This document shows, in pieces, positions 25,870 through 35,102 of a stretch of DNA of 47,211 nucleotides (the first letter of the stretch is position 1; each line of letters begins with the position of its first letter). Source of the stretch: CAYRGG01 sp964423745 (GTDB taxonomy: Bacteria; Pseudomonadota; Gammaproteobacteria; Competibacterales; Competibacteraceae); NCBI GenBank assembly GCA_964423745.1, contig CAYRGG010000030.1:1-47211 (forward strand), written 5' to 3'. The notes below the pieces were generated by a model. It worked only from the letters and a program-made list of their open reading frames with translations. It was not told the origin of the DNA and ran no database searches. The translations under genes were made by a program, and so were the position numbers.

Positions 25870-26813
25870 GTACTCTCCAATTGTTCAATAACTCGCTTTA
25901 GGTCCTGATCTAAAGGGGCGCTGACAGTAATAAGACGATGACCTAAGAGTAGATCTAGGCTATGGGCATGTAAAAAAAGACGGTTTAGCCCATAACCCGC
26001 CATCCTTCGGTTAAAGTGAACATCACCATATTTGTTATCGCCAGCTAAAGGATGTTCCAGACTGCTGGCATGAACTCGAATCTGATGCGTACGCCCTGTT
26101 GTCAAAATTATCTTTAAAAATGACGCCTGTTTAAACAAACTAACGGGTTGAAAATACGTTTTAGCGGATTTTCCATCACTTGCCGTCTTGACCACACGCT
26201 CTTGGCCCCGTAGGCTCTTGCGAAGAGGCATGGAAAAATGCAAAACACCGTGTTGCCAATGGCCTTTGGCGAGGGCGAGGTAACATTTTTCCATAGTACC
26301 TTCTTGAAATGTGGTATGAATTGCCCGCAAAGTAGCCAAATTTTTCGTCAATATAAGACAACCGCTGGTATCCCGGTCGAGGCGGTGGGCTAACTGTAAA
26401 GACGGTGCGGCTGGACGAAGTAGCCGCAGAGCATCAATAATGCCAAAGCCGAGTCCACTACCTTTATGGACAGCAAGACCTGGCGGTTTATTAATAATTA
26501 GCAGATCCTGGTCTTCGTATAAGATGGCTTGCTCTAGTTGAGTCAATAGGGTCTGCGGTGGATAAACGGGCGCTGATGGGTCTGTCATCCGCAACGGTGG
26601 GATGCGCACTTTATCGCCAGTTTGCAGACGATAGTCAGGTCGGGTTCGAGATCGATTTACACGCACTTCGCCTTTGCGCAAAATGCGATAAACAACGCTT
26701 TTTGGTACGCCTTTTAGCATACGTAATAAATAGTTGTCGATACGCTGCCCTGCATTTTCAGAGCAAACTTCAACAATACGCACGCTGGGCCTATGCGGTG
26801 ACAGATTTTCCAT
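25866..26813 (-). CDS. rluC: RluC, 23S rRNA pseudouridine synthase
   Basis: Isomerises specific uridines of 23S rRNA (955, 2504 and 2580 in E. coli) to pseudouridine. The 315-residue protein has an N-terminal S4 RNA-binding domain (about 22-75, with RIDNYLLRMLKGVPKSVVYR) and the RluA-type catalytic domain. The catalytic Asp146 lies in HRLDRDTSG, and the TTGRTHQIRVH motif follows. It is divergent from rne, the arrangement also known from E. coli and many gammaproteobacteria, which supports the RluC name over RluD. It overlaps sppA by 4 bp. Confidence 0.95.
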   Translation of the reverse strand: MENLSPHRPSVRIVEVCSENAGQRIDNYLLRMLKGVPKSVVYRILRKGEVRVNRSRTRPDYRLQTGDKVRIPPLRMTDPSAPVYPPQTLLTQLEQAILYEDQDLLIINKPPGLAVHKGSGLGFGIIDALRLLRPAAPSLQLAHRLDRDTSGCLILTKNLATLRAIHTTFQEGTMEKCYLALAKGHWQHGVLHFSMPLRKSLRGQERVVKTASDGKSAKTYFQPVSLFKQASFLKIILTTGRTHQIRVHASSLEHPLAGDNKYGDVHFNRRMAGYGLNRLFLHAHSLDLLLGHRLITVSAPLDQDLKRVIEQLEST

Positions 26814-27298
26814 ATCAAACGATAATAACAGTTTATAGACGATGGGGGTTGGCGGTTAGCCATAATGGGTTACAGGCAAAATGCAGCGTCAAATACCTAC
26901 TGAATTGCAGCAAGATTTTGTTGCCCAATAACTTAACAAAATTACTTACATTTACTACTTGCGGAGTTATTTTAACGATAATTACAACCTTGCTAATGAT
27001 ATTAGGTTATATTTTGCCGAAATATGAATAGTTTTTGGTGCTATTCCCATCATTGAGATTGTGTATGTACTACTACCAAGGGTTTAGCCACACACCCGGT
27101 CCTAGCTAGCTGTAAGTTAGTTAGCAAGGTCGTACAGATGGCGCTCCCCGCCTGCGATCGGCTTTAGCAAAAAAGTTTGGCTTTTTGCCAATCTAAACCG
27201 ATCTAGTTTCTTCCTGGCGCTAACGTTGAGTCATGACGTTTTGCAGCAAACGAAGATAAATAGGTGAAGGTTGAGCGCTCGATAAAATGGAGCGAATT
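26814..27298 (+). promoter_or_regulatory. Long rne leader and rluC/rne divergent promoter region
   Basis: These 485 bp separate the divergent rluC and rne genes and hold no convincing gene. An AT-rich block (about 26925-27030) is a probable promoter zone, with TATATT at 27008, though I see no well-spaced -35 box. The downstream half is structured, including the hairpin at 27156-27203. A leader of this kind fits rne autoregulation: in E. coli RNase E cleaves its own 361-nt leader, sensing conserved hairpins. The parallel is inference from position and folding. Confidence 0.5.
27156..27203 (+). ncRNA. rne5-like leader hairpin (candidate cis-regulatory RNA)
   Basis: GATCGG (27156-27161) pairs with CCGATC (27198-27203) and TTTAG (27163-27167) with CTAAA (27193-27197). 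Inside, CAAAAAAG can pair with CTTTTTG, or alternatively TTGGC-TTTTT-GCCAA forms a 5-bp stem with a U5 loop (27177-27191). A U-rich, bulged hairpin about 100 nt upstream of the rne start recalls the rne5 element of enterobacteria. Sequence homology to rne5 was not tested. Confidence 0.4.
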
Positions 27299-30200
27299 AT
27301 GAAGAGAATGCTTATTAACGCAACGCAGCAGGAAGAGTTGCGTGTCGCGATGGTCGATGGCCAGAGACTCTATGATTTGGATATTGAAACTCGAGGTCGA
27401 GAGCAAAAAAAAGCCAACGTGTATAAAGGGCTTATTACCCGGGTTGAACCGAGTCTAGAAGCGGCTTTTGTGGATTACGGCGCCGAACGGCATGGTTTTC
27501 TGCCCTTTAAAGAGATTACGCGGGATCATTTTGAATCCCAAAGCGGTGAAGGTGGTCGCCCGAGTATCAAGCACTTAGTCAAAGAAGGGCAGCAGGTAGT
27601 GGTTCAGGTGGACAAGGAAGAGCGGGGAACAAAGGGCGCCGCCTTGACAACCTTTGTCAGCCTCGCCGGTCGCTATCTGGTACTGATGCCCAATAATCCC
27701 AAGGCTGGCGGCGTATCGCGCCGCATCGAAGGTGACGATCGCCAAGAAATTCGGGAAACCATGAATAATTTGGACGTGCCTGAAGGTATGGGACTCATTG
27801 TGCGCACAGCGGGTGTAGGTCGCTCCGGCGAAGAGTTGCAGTGGGATCTTGATTACCTATTGCACCTCTGGAAATCCATCGAGACGGCTTCTCAAGAAAA
27901 AAAGGCGCCATTTCTTATCTATCAAGAAAGCAATATTATTATCCGCGCATTGCGGGATTATTTACGTGTCGATATCGGAGAGATTTTGATAGATGATCCT
28001 AACGCCTATCAAACGGCACAGGATTTTATCCAACAGGTGACACCCACCTATCTCAACAAACTAAAGTTGTATCGCGATCAAACACCGCTATTTACCCGTT
28101 TTCAGATCGAAAGCCAGATTGAAACCGCGTATCAACGAGAAGTGGCTTTACCCTCAGGGGGCGGCATCGTCATCGACTATACAGAAGCGTTGGTGTCCAT
28201 CGATATCAACTCAGCACGGGCCACCAAAGGCAGTGATATTGAAGAGACAGCCCTTAACACAAATCTAGAAGCGGCTGATGAGATTGCCAGACAATTACGT
28301 CTGAGGGATTTGGGCGGTTTGATTGTGATTGACTTTATCGACATGACGTATTCCCGAAACCAACGTGAGGTGGAAAAGCGATTGCGGGAATTACTGAAAA
28401 TGGACAGAGCTCGAGTGCAATTGGGGCGCATATCTCGATTTGGTTTGTTAGAAATGTCCCGCCAGCGTTTGCGACCTTCGTTAGATGAGGCTAGCCATAT
28501 CGTCTGTCCACGCTGTGATGGCCAAGGGACTATTCGCAGTGTTGAATCAGTAGCCCTTTCGGTACTGCGGCTTGTCGAGGAAGAAGCCATCAAAGATAAA
28601 ACAGGCCAGGTTTTTGTTCAACTGCCCCTCAAAGTGGCTACCTTTTTACTGAATGAAAAACGCGAAGCCATTCGATCTATTGAAATAATCCATAACGTAA
28701 AGGTAGTTGTTGTACCACAAGCGTCTATGGAAACCCCACATTTTAAAATTACCCGTCGGCGCAACGACGAAGTACAGGATTTCCAGGAAGCCTCCTATAC
28801 GTTCCACGATCAGGTAGAAGAAGAGACCATCGAGCCATCGGCTATTTCACTCCGTGGCGCTGAAACACCCGTGGTTGGATCTGTGCAGCCGACAAAACCG
28901 GTACCACCTTCTGTTGCTGTGACGTCTGATCAGAACCAACATCCTACTGGATTTTTGAAATGGTTATGGCGTAATTTACTAAACTATTCCCATTCTGACT
29001 TTGACAAGGACGCTCAAGAAACCCAGGACCAGCGGAATACTGCAACCCCGCAAATGGATAGAGATTCACAGGAAAGTGTACCGCCGCTACGACCGCGTAG
29101 GCGTGGTCGGCGTCGCCGTGGGGGAGAATCCCCAGAGGAATCTGGGCGCAATAAAACGATCCCAGAAACCATACCTGAAACCCCTGTAACCACCTCTCAA
29201 GAGCCACTTAAAGAGGCTGCTAGTCCAAAACCGGAACCTGCGTCTGAAGCGGAGCAAAGGGAGTTACCCCGTAGTGGCAGTCGGCGTGGTCGTCGAGGTG
29301 GTCGGCGCCGCCGCAAGCCTGAAGCCTCCGCAAGCGACACTACGGCTGACAAGACAGGGCATGGGCGGGGGCAGGCTGATGAGAATGTTGTAGATGAGCA
29401 GGAAACCGAATCGAAAACGGTCAAACTCACAGAATCTGTTGCAAAGGTCAATGGTGAAGCAACACCGCATAACGATTTATCTGCTGCCCAGGAAGATGCT
29501 CTAGACTCCATCTCCACTGAGCGGAGAATACGCACTGGCCGACCACGTATCCCCAAAGCAGCATCCCAGCGTCAGCCGCAAGATGAGCAATCCACTGAGT
29601 TGCAAGCAGATGAGAAAAACGCCGCTGAGCAACTGCGGGTTGATGATGGAAAGGACGCCTCAGTTGAACTCTCAGCAACTTCGGATCAAGGGAAGGATAA
29701 TCAAATTGTTAAGGGAACACACGACGAGGGTGTTGAGAACACAGAGCTATCTCAGGCTACTGAGGAAGCCTCGCCAATTGCTGAGGAAACACTGCTAACA
29801 GGCTCGCTATCAACGTCCAACAACCAGCAAGAAGCGCCACAGCAGGTAGATGTTTCTCTAGAAACGCAACCATCCTCTACCCAGGAAACGACCTTAGAAG
29901 TTGCACAGGATAATCACCCCCAGCAGTTACCGTCTGCTTCGGAAGCCAGTGGTTTTGAAGAATCCGCTTCATCCTCTGAGTCAAATCCCACAACCAGTAG
30001 TCCTCAGAATGACGAGCATAATAAAGAAACTAAATCCACGGTAACTGAGGCCGAGATTATCCCTCAGGATGAGGCTATCCCTCAGGTCCAGGAGGCCGAG
30101 GCTGTGCAGGCTGAGATTACTCAGTCAAATAATGACCCGATACAAACTGTCCATGTAAAAGAAGATGCACAAGACACCAACCAAGCAGTGTTCAATCAAA

Positions 30201-30346
30201 ACGATGAATCTTCGTCATCGGAGTTGTCAAATGAACACGATCAAGTGACCGACAAGCAAATGATTGTTGAACATACTTCAGAGCAAAAAGCCTGGTCTAC
30301 TCAGGTGTCAACCTCTGAAGATAAACAAGATGATCATCAAGCTTGA
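27299..30346 (+). CDS. rne: Ribonuclease E
   Basis: The main mRNA-decay and rRNA/tRNA-processing endonuclease and scaffold of the degradosome. From the ATG at 27299 it has 1015 residues. The S1 domain spans about 36-120. The DNase I-like catalytic core has Asp302 (SIDINSARATKG) and Asp345 (VIDFIDM), aligning to E. coli Asp303 and Asp346. The Zn-link is CPRCDGQG (Cys403, Cys406). After about residue 520 comes a low-complexity tail with two Arg-rich stretches (RPRRRGRRRRGG and SRRGRRGGRRRRK), probable RNA-binding sites, then a long acidic Gln/Glu/Ser-rich end. MKRMLINA is the usual N-terminus and GGAG lies 6 bases before it; the in-frame ATG at 27287 is less likely. Confidence 0.96.
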   Translation: MKRMLINATQQEELRVAMVDGQRLYDLDIETRGREQKKANVYKGLITRVEPSLEAAFVDYGAERHGFLPFKEITRDHFESQSGEGGRPSIKHLVKEGQQVVVQVDKEERGTKGAALTTFVSLAGRYLVLMPNNPKAGGVSRRIEGDDRQEIRETMNNLDVPEGMGLIVRTAGVGRSGEELQWDLDYLLHLWKSIETASQEKKAPFLIYQESNIIIRALRDYLRVDIGEILIDDPNAYQTAQDFIQQVTPTYLNKLKLYRDQTPLFTRFQIESQIETAYQREVALPSGGGIVIDYTEALVSIDINSARATKGSDIEETALNTNLEAADEIARQLRLRDLGGLIVIDFIDMTYSRNQREVEKRLRELLKMDRARVQLGRISRFGLLEMSRQRLRPSLDEASHIVCPRCDGQGTIRSVESVALSVLRLVEEEAIKDKTGQVFVQLPLKVATFLLNEKREAIRSIEIIHNVKVVVVPQASMETPHFKITRRRNDEVQDFQEASYTFHDQVEEETIEPSAISLRGAETPVVGSVQPTKPVPPSVAVTSDQNQHPTGFLKWLWRNLLNYSHSDFDKDAQETQDQRNTATPQMDRDSQESVPPLRPRRRGRRRRGGESPEESGRNKTIPETIPETPVTTSQEPLKEAASPKPEPASEAEQRELPRSGSRRGRRGGRRRRKPEASASDTTADKTGHGRGQADENVVDEQETESKTVKLTESVAKVNGEATPHNDLSAAQEDALDSISTERRIRTGRPRIPKAASQRQPQDEQSTELQADEKNAAEQLRVDDGKDASVELSATSDQGKDNQIVKGTHDEGVENTELSQATEEASPIAEETLLTGSLSTSNNQQEAPQQVDVSLETQPSSTQETTLEVAQDNHPQQLPSASEASGFEESASSSESNPTTSSPQNDEHNKETKSTVTEAEIIPQDEAIPQVQEAEAVQAEITQSNNDPIQTVHVKEDAQDTNQAVFNQNDESSSSELSNEHDQVTDKQMIVEHTSEQKAWSTQVSTSEDKQDDHQA

Positions 30347-30435
30347 GGGCTATGTATGGAAACAAGCGATCTTATCATCTATCAACTTTCCATAATGTCA
30401 TGAAAGCTGGTAAAGGCAGGTCCTAAAAGCAGACA

Positions 30436-30451
30436 TCGCTTTAAGAAGCGA
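30436..30451 (+). terminator. Small hairpin after rne
   Basis: TCGCTT and AAGCGA form a perfect 6-bp stem with a TAAG loop about 90 bases after the rne stop. No T-run follows. The rest of the 240-bp gap to the next gene shows only CGGTAAA/TTTACCG arms near 30520-30545. Confidence 0.25.
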
Positions 30452-30595
30452 AGTAGCTCGAGTTTGAAGCAGGACACGGCACTAAGCTAACGTTTTCTTG
30501 ATGAGTTGCTAACTCCTCGGTAAACTGATGTGGCTACACTTTACCGAACAGTTTCAGACAAGCGTAACTAAACTCTTTAAGAGGCAATGATAAAG

Positions 30596-31732
30596 ATGTT
30601 TATCCACACGAACCTGCGTAGATCTACGGCCAGACGCGGAACTTGTACGGCGAAGATTTTAGCCGGAACTTTAGCTCTGAACCTGTTGACTATGGCGCTA
30701 ACGGCCTTGCCGGCTTCGAAGGCCCTTGCTAATATGTCTGGCGAGAGCGGCGAATATGTCTGCGACGGCGGGGGCATGAAGTTCAACCCAGGGCACTATC
30801 TCCAGTTTGGGAAAGACGCCCCACCGTCCCGCTTGAAAAAGGCTGCGGACCATCCAAAGGTAACAGGCGCAGTCGCCAAGGTTGCATGGAAAACCCTGGA
30901 GCCATACGAAGGGCAATACGATTTTTCGCTGATAGATCAATACCTGGAAGTTTTGGAACCCAAGAATAAACAGCTTGCCTTCCGCATCTTTGACCGGGAC
31001 TATAACCAGCCGGACTATATAGTGCAAAGGGGTGGCACAGCCATACAAAAGGTCGGTCACGAATCCCGCACCATCAAAATGTGGGAACCATGGGTCATGG
31101 ACCGCCACCTCGCACTACTTAAAGCAATTGCCGAGCGATACGACAACCATCCGAATTTTGAAGGGGTTATAACCTGGGAATCGCTATCCGGCGTTCATGA
31201 GCGTCAGGGACACGGTTATTCCTGCGATAAATTTGATCAACAACTCACGAGACGCACACGTGAAGCCCAGAGCTACTTCAAACATACAATATTCTGGTCG
31301 AATTTCACCTTCTATTGTAAAAAAGAGCCGGGCATTCAAAAAATGATCGATATCATGAAGCAGAATGGGGGCGGTATAGCCTGGGGGGACTCGTCACCAA
31401 GCCGCGTTTTGCTTGGCGAGAAAGTTGCCGCTCGCAACAAAGGGGCGATTCCTGTGTTCCCGAACGGGGATACAACCTATCTGATAAGCAGCGAATCCCT
31501 AGAAGATGTTTACCGTTACCAGAGCCAACAGATCGGCGCCACCCATATTGCATGGAGTACTCACCATTACAATCGTGAAGGTAAGAATCCGCGTCAAGGA
31601 GACTGGATGGATGAGGTCTACGCGGTTATTCGCAACCATCCTGAGATGAAAAACAAGGCCTGCCCGTCCAACATGAAGTGCATGACCAAGGATAAGAATA
31701 TATGCAAATCTAAACGAGTGACTCTCAAATAG
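30596..31732 (+). CDS. Secreted glycoside-hydrolase-like protein of unknown specificity
   Basis: The 378-residue product (381 from the ATG at 30587) starts with Arg/Lys residues and a hydrophobic stretch (about 23-42) ending in ASKALA, a classic Sec signal peptide with cleavage after ALA. The mature part resembles the TIM barrel of GH42/GH5-like glycosidases: VAKVAWKTLEPYEGQYDFSL, then LAFRIFDRDY, then a candidate acid/base Glu in VITWESLSG, and WSTHHYN near the last strand. A second catalytic Glu is not obvious. The C-terminus is Cys- and Lys-rich. GAGG at 30581 is too close to ATG 30587, so ATG 30596 is favoured. Nothing nearby links it to a polysaccharide system. I do not recognise an exact family. 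Confidence 0.7.
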   Translation: MFIHTNLRRSTARRGTCTAKILAGTLALNLLTMALTALPASKALANMSGESGEYVCDGGGMKFNPGHYLQFGKDAPPSRLKKAADHPKVTGAVAKVAWKTLEPYEGQYDFSLIDQYLEVLEPKNKQLAFRIFDRDYNQPDYIVQRGGTAIQKVGHESRTIKMWEPWVMDRHLALLKAIAERYDNHPNFEGVITWESLSGVHERQGHGYSCDKFDQQLTRRTREAQSYFKHTIFWSNFTFYCKKEPGIQKMIDIMKQNGGGIAWGDSSPSRVLLGEKVAARNKGAIPVFPNGDTTYLISSESLEDVYRYQSQQIGATHIAWSTHHYNREGKNPRQGDWMDEVYAVIRNHPEMKNKACPSNMKCMTKDKNICKSKRVTLK

Positions 31733-31988
31733 ATATTTGAGGGTTTTGCAGGGCTGTTCGGTTCAACCCTACCTACATACATGCCGCCCCCCTTTTTTTC
31801 AGTTTACAAATAGACGACCTGATAGGGATTGAGGATGCTTTAAGAGCTGAATAATAGAAGCGTGATAAGGTTTGAGGTTTAACATCAGCCCCCGATTCAC
31901 CCACCGTTTGCTCAACTGCTTAGACAGCCCTTGTTGACCTAAAGCAGAGCAATGCAAAGCGGTTAACAAGTAGCAAGGTTAGTTTGTT

Positions 31989-32519
31989 CTACAAACGATA
32001 TTTTTCTCGAATGTGATTTAACAAAGCCACCGCAGCCTCTTCCACTAACGTCATTACTTTTTCAAAGCCTTTTAATCCACCATAGTAAGGATCAGGCACT
32101 TCTTCCTCTTTTAGTTCGGGTGCATAATCCAGGAATAACTGAACCTTAGATCGATAATTGACTTGCGGACAAGCATCGAGCAAATGTTTATAGTTATTTT
32201 TATCCATAGCCAGTATATAATCGAATTTAGCAAAGTCGTTGACGGTGACGGGTCGAGCTTTAATAGCGCGTAAATTGACGCCACGACGATTGGCGATTTG
32301 CTGGCTGCGACGGTCAGGGGATGCACCCACATGATAGGAATGAGTGCCTGCCGAGTCAACATAGATGTGATCGGCGAGTCCTGCATTTTGCAAGAGATGG
32401 CGAAAGGTACCTTCAGCCATAGGGGAACGGCAGATATTACCCATGCATACGAAAAGGACTTTAATATTTATGGTCTTTTGACTTTTTTGGCGCTTATTAG
32501 AAGACGAAAAAAGATTCAT
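31989..32519 (-). CDS. Low-molecular-weight protein tyrosine phosphatase
   Basis: A cytosolic LMW-PTP of 176 residues. The active-site P-loop is CMGNICRS (Cys25, Arg31) near the N-terminus and the general-acid Asp143 lies in VPDPYYGG. An N-terminal extension of about 19 polar residues precedes the first strand, so the true start might be slightly downstream, although no closer ATG is seen. It is the last gene of the minus-strand operon that begins at exbB, 56 bp after kdsB. Relatives such as Wzb act with tyrosine kinases in exopolysaccharide export, but no such kinase is in the window. Confidence 0.93.
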   Translation of the reverse strand: MNLFSSSNKRQKSQKTINIKVLFVCMGNICRSPMAEGTFRHLLQNAGLADHIYVDSAGTHSYHVGASPDRRSQQIANRRGVNLRAIKARPVTVNDFAKFDYILAMDKNNYKHLLDACPQVNYRSKVQLFLDYAPELKEEEVPDPYYGGLKGFEKVMTLVEEAAVALLNHIREKYRL

Positions 32520-32575
32520 AGCGCGTAAAAATGTCTATTTCCGTCGAGTACGCCTGTTACCCTAATCCGTTCCCA

Positions 32576-33358
32576 TCAAGCCTGATCATCCAAGTAACAT
32601 TGCAGACGCGCTAGATCGTCCGCCGTGTCAACCCCGGGTGGTGGGATTTCCTCAGCCTCTTGGACGTGGATACGGATACCCTGCCAGAGCGCCCGTAACT
32701 GTTCCAGAGATTCAGCTTGCTCCAGGGGGCAGGGGGGGAACTGGGAAAACCGCAGCAAATCCCCTGCCCGATAGGCATAGAGTCCAATATGTCGAAAATA
32801 AGGACACGTTTCCAGTGGCGGTATAGCACCCGTGTCGTGGTGACGATTTGTAAACCCATCGCGATGGTAAGGGATTGGCGCCCGACTAAAATAGAGAGCA
32901 TAGCCACTTGCATCTAGAACCACTTTAACCACATGGGGATCGAAGATATCCGCCTTGTGGGTAATCCCTGTGCAAAGGGTTGCGATACCGGCCTGCGGAT
33001 GATAGTGAAGATTGTTTGCCACTTGCTGCAAAAGCTTAGGAGGCATAAGGGGTTCGTCACCCTGAAGATTAACCACGATGGTGTCCTTTGCCCAACCCCG
33101 TTGGGTGACTAACTCGGCAATTCGATCAGTACCTGATCTATGGTCGTGGGAGGTCATCAGTACAGGTGCATGAAAACCTTCTGCAACGCTACGAATTCGT
33201 TCATCGTCGGTGGCGATGATGACTTCCTCCGCGCCGCTTTCCAAGGCTTTGCGATAGACGTGTTCAAGAAGTGGGTGTCCTGCTAATTCTCGCAGCGGTT
33301 TACCAGGCAGCCGCGTGGCACCGTAGCGGGCGGGAATAGCGACGCAGAACTTGGTCAT
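32576..33358 (-). CDS. kdsB: KdsB, CMP-KDO synthetase
   Basis: Activates 3-deoxy-D-manno-octulosonate with CTP to give CMP-KDO for lipid A-core assembly. The 260-residue protein begins with FCVAIPARYGATRLPGKPL, the nucleotidyltransferase signature. It continues with VIIATDD, HRSGTDR and VVNLQGDEPLMPP, all typical of KdsB. Its ATG overlaps the ycaR stop by 4 bp, showing translational coupling. Together with lpxK it makes this an LPS biosynthesis operon and confirms a Gram-negative host. Confidence 0.97.
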   Translation of the reverse strand: MTKFCVAIPARYGATRLPGKPLRELAGHPLLEHVYRKALESGAEEVIIATDDERIRSVAEGFHAPVLMTSHDHRSGTDRIAELVTQRGWAKDTIVVNLQGDEPLMPPKLLQQVANNLHYHPQAGIATLCTGITHKADIFDPHVVKVVLDASGYALYFSRAPIPYHRDGFTNRHHDTGAIPPLETCPYFRHIGLYAYRAGDLLRFSQFPPCPLEQAESLEQLRALWQGIRIHVQEAEEIPPPGVDTADDLARLQCYLDDQA

Positions 33359-33540
33359 TTTGAAACGTCCTCGTCCTCAGCCAGTCGTCTTGCTTCCGAC
33401 TCTAACATCACCGGTGTGCCATTGCGAATAGGATAGGCGAGCCGACTAGCTTTACAAATGAGTTCCTGACGTTCTTTGTCATAGATAAGCGGTGCTTTGG
33501 TAACCGGGCACACAAGAATTTCTAAAAGCTTTTTATCCAT
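33355..33540 (-). CDS. ycaR: YcaR/UPF0434 (Trm112-like) small protein
   Basis: A 61-residue protein starting MDKKLLEILVCPVTKAPL, the standard UPF0434 N-terminus, with YPIRNGTPVML and a short acidic C-terminal helix. The frame remains open upstream to 33597, but the family start is the ATG at 33540, 4 bp after the lpxK stop. Trm112-like proteins are small scaffold domains; the exact role of YcaR is unknown. It commonly sits between lpxK and kdsB in gammaproteobacteria, as here. Confidence 0.93.
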   Translation of the reverse strand: MDKKLLEILVCPVTKAPLIYDKERQELICKASRLAYPIRNGTPVMLESEARRLAEDEDVSK

Positions 33541-33544
33541 TGCG

Positions 33545-34561
33545 TTAATGCTCAGATTTAGGCGTTTTGTCAGGGATTTTACTGACACATTGCGCAAGAC
33601 GTTTAAGGATTTGCTCTTCTAACAGAGGGTCGAGCCGGGCTTGCACCGGAATATACCAAAACGAGTCCCGCGCCAGATGTTTACATTTTACCGCATCTTT
33701 CTCCGTCATAAGCACTGTGAGGTCATCTCCAAAAGCAAGATCTGTTGCGGTAAACCTGTGATGGTCAGGGAAGGGATGATCTATAGTGCGAATACCTCGA
33801 GAACGAAGAAAATTAAAAAATCGACTAGGATCGCCAATGCCTGCCACAGCATGAACAGCAGTTGTGCGAAATCCTGTGAGTGAACAGGTTACGCTGGAAT
33901 CCATAAGATTGACCGCCCGTTCCCCCACCAGGGTCATGGCGTGTTCGCTGCGGTTTGTTCCGTGTTCTACCACAAAAGATACTTGTTTAAGTCGTCCCCG
34001 AGGTTCCCGTAGGGGTCCCGCCGGTAAACAGGCGCCATTGGCAAAGCCACGGTTATAATCCACCACAGCGATTTCAATATCGCGCCCTAATGGATAGTGT
34101 TGTAAACCGTCATCGGCAAGAATGACGTTACAAGCGGCTTTATGGGTAATAAGCAGTTCCCGTGCCGCCGCTACACGGTCAGGGCCGACCATTACCGGAC
34201 AAGCACAACGATGTGCTAGTAGCACGGGTTCATCCCCCACCTCTCGAGGATCGCTAAGCGCAGTAACCGGACGTGGCCAATTTTGTGCATTGCCGCCATA
34301 GCCGCGGCTGACGATGCCTGGCTGATAGCCATTATCCTTGAGTAGCTGTGCCAAATATATCACCAAGGGGGTTTTGCCGGTGCCGCCGACGGTGATATTG
34401 CCCACCACAATAACCGGTACACCTAGCTGAGATGATTTCAAAATTCCCCGCTGATAAGCATAGTAGCGCGCTGTTGCAAAACCTGTGTAGACAACGCTAA
34501 GGGGCCAAAGCAGCACGGATACCAGGTTTACCGATTGCCAATAATGTGGTAAAGACTGCAT
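33545..34561 (-). CDS. lpxK: LpxK, tetraacyldisaccharide 4'-kinase
   Basis: Adds the 4'-phosphate to the lipid A precursor at the inner membrane. The Walker A motif is GNITVGGTGKTPL (GGTGKT at 59-64), followed by SRGYGG and VGDEPVLLA. The N-terminal hydrophobic helix (about 12-30) associates it with the membrane. I chose ATG 34561 (338 residues), where MQSLPHYW looks like a normal family start just after the exbD stop. ATG 34588 would add nine residues and overlap exbD. In many gammaproteobacteria msbA stands between exbD and lpxK, but it is absent here. Confidence 0.95.
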   Translation of the reverse strand: MQSLPHYWQSVNLVSVLLWPLSVVYTGFATARYYAYQRGILKSSQLGVPVIVVGNITVGGTGKTPLVIYLAQLLKDNGYQPGIVSRGYGGNAQNWPRPVTALSDPREVGDEPVLLAHRCACPVMVGPDRVAAARELLITHKAACNVILADDGLQHYPLGRDIEIAVVDYNRGFANGACLPAGPLREPRGRLKQVSFVVEHGTNRSEHAMTLVGERAVNLMDSSVTCSLTGFRTTAVHAVAGIGDPSRFFNFLRSRGIRTIDHPFPDHHRFTATDLAFGDDLTVLMTEKDAVKCKHLARDSFWYIPVQARLDPLLEEQILKRLAQCVSKIPDKTPKSEH

Positions 34562-34565
34562 GGCT

Positions 34566-35006
34566 TTAGGGGCTCTCCGGTGAGACATCTTGCTGGTTGT
34601 TCAAGGTGGCGATAGCCAAACGCCGAAAACCCAATTGTCCAGCAATATCCATAACGGTTACTACCGCTTGGTGAGGCGTGTTCGCATCAGCCCGAATGAT
34701 AAAGGTTTGCTCGCGGTCGCTGGCAGCGACTACGGCTAATGCCGTTTTAAGAGTTTGTGGTTGGTTGTCCGCTAAAAGCTGACCGTTCACCCGATAACGC
34801 CCGCTGGCATCAACCATAACTTCCAAGGGGGTTTGTTGTTCTTCAGCAGGTTGTTGCTGGGAAGCTTCAGGAAGGTCAATGCGGATATCCGACTCTTTAC
34901 GAAAAGTGGTGGACACCATAAAAAAAATCAATAGTAGAAACACCACATCGATTAAAGGGGTCAAGTTGATATCCGGTGCTTCCCGGCGTGAGGGATGCAA
35001 GTTCAC
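34566..35006 (-). CDS. exbD: ExbD/TolR-family biopolymer transport protein
   Basis: A 146-residue inner-membrane protein with one N-terminal transmembrane helix (NLTPLIDVVFLLLIFFMVST, about 14-33) containing the proton-pathway Asp20, and a periplasmic domain. It works with ExbB to harness proton motive force, usually for TonB-dependent uptake or envelope maintenance. No tonB is in the window. It lies 96 bp after exbB, and its stop is 4 bp before the preferred lpxK start. Distinguishing ExbD from TolR on sequence alone is uncertain; operon context favours the ExbD2-type protein found beside lpxK. Confidence 0.92.
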   Translation of the reverse strand: MNLHPSRREAPDINLTPLIDVVFLLLIFFMVSTTFRKESDIRIDLPEASQQQPAEEQQTPLEVMVDASGRYRVNGQLLADNQPQTLKTALAVVAASDREQTFIIRADANTPHQAVVTVMDIAGQLGFRRLAIATLNNQQDVSPESP

Positions 35007-35102
35007 AAAAATCTCCGTTAGGTCAATTAGCGTGAGTGCAAAAAAAACTTACGCCATACAATGCTAGTCTAGCAAAGATAGAAGTTGATTTATTTCACTG
35101 TT

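Noticed and set aside
26919..27031. Possible small hydrophobic protein (about 37 residues, TTG start) upstream of rne
   Set aside because: The hydrophobic translation is what an AT-rich promoter block gives by chance. There is no ribosome site and the longer frame overlaps rluC antisense.
29197..29556. 119-codon antisense frame within rne
   Set aside because: It is the mirror of the Arg-rich RNase E tail, whose biased codons leave the opposite strand open.
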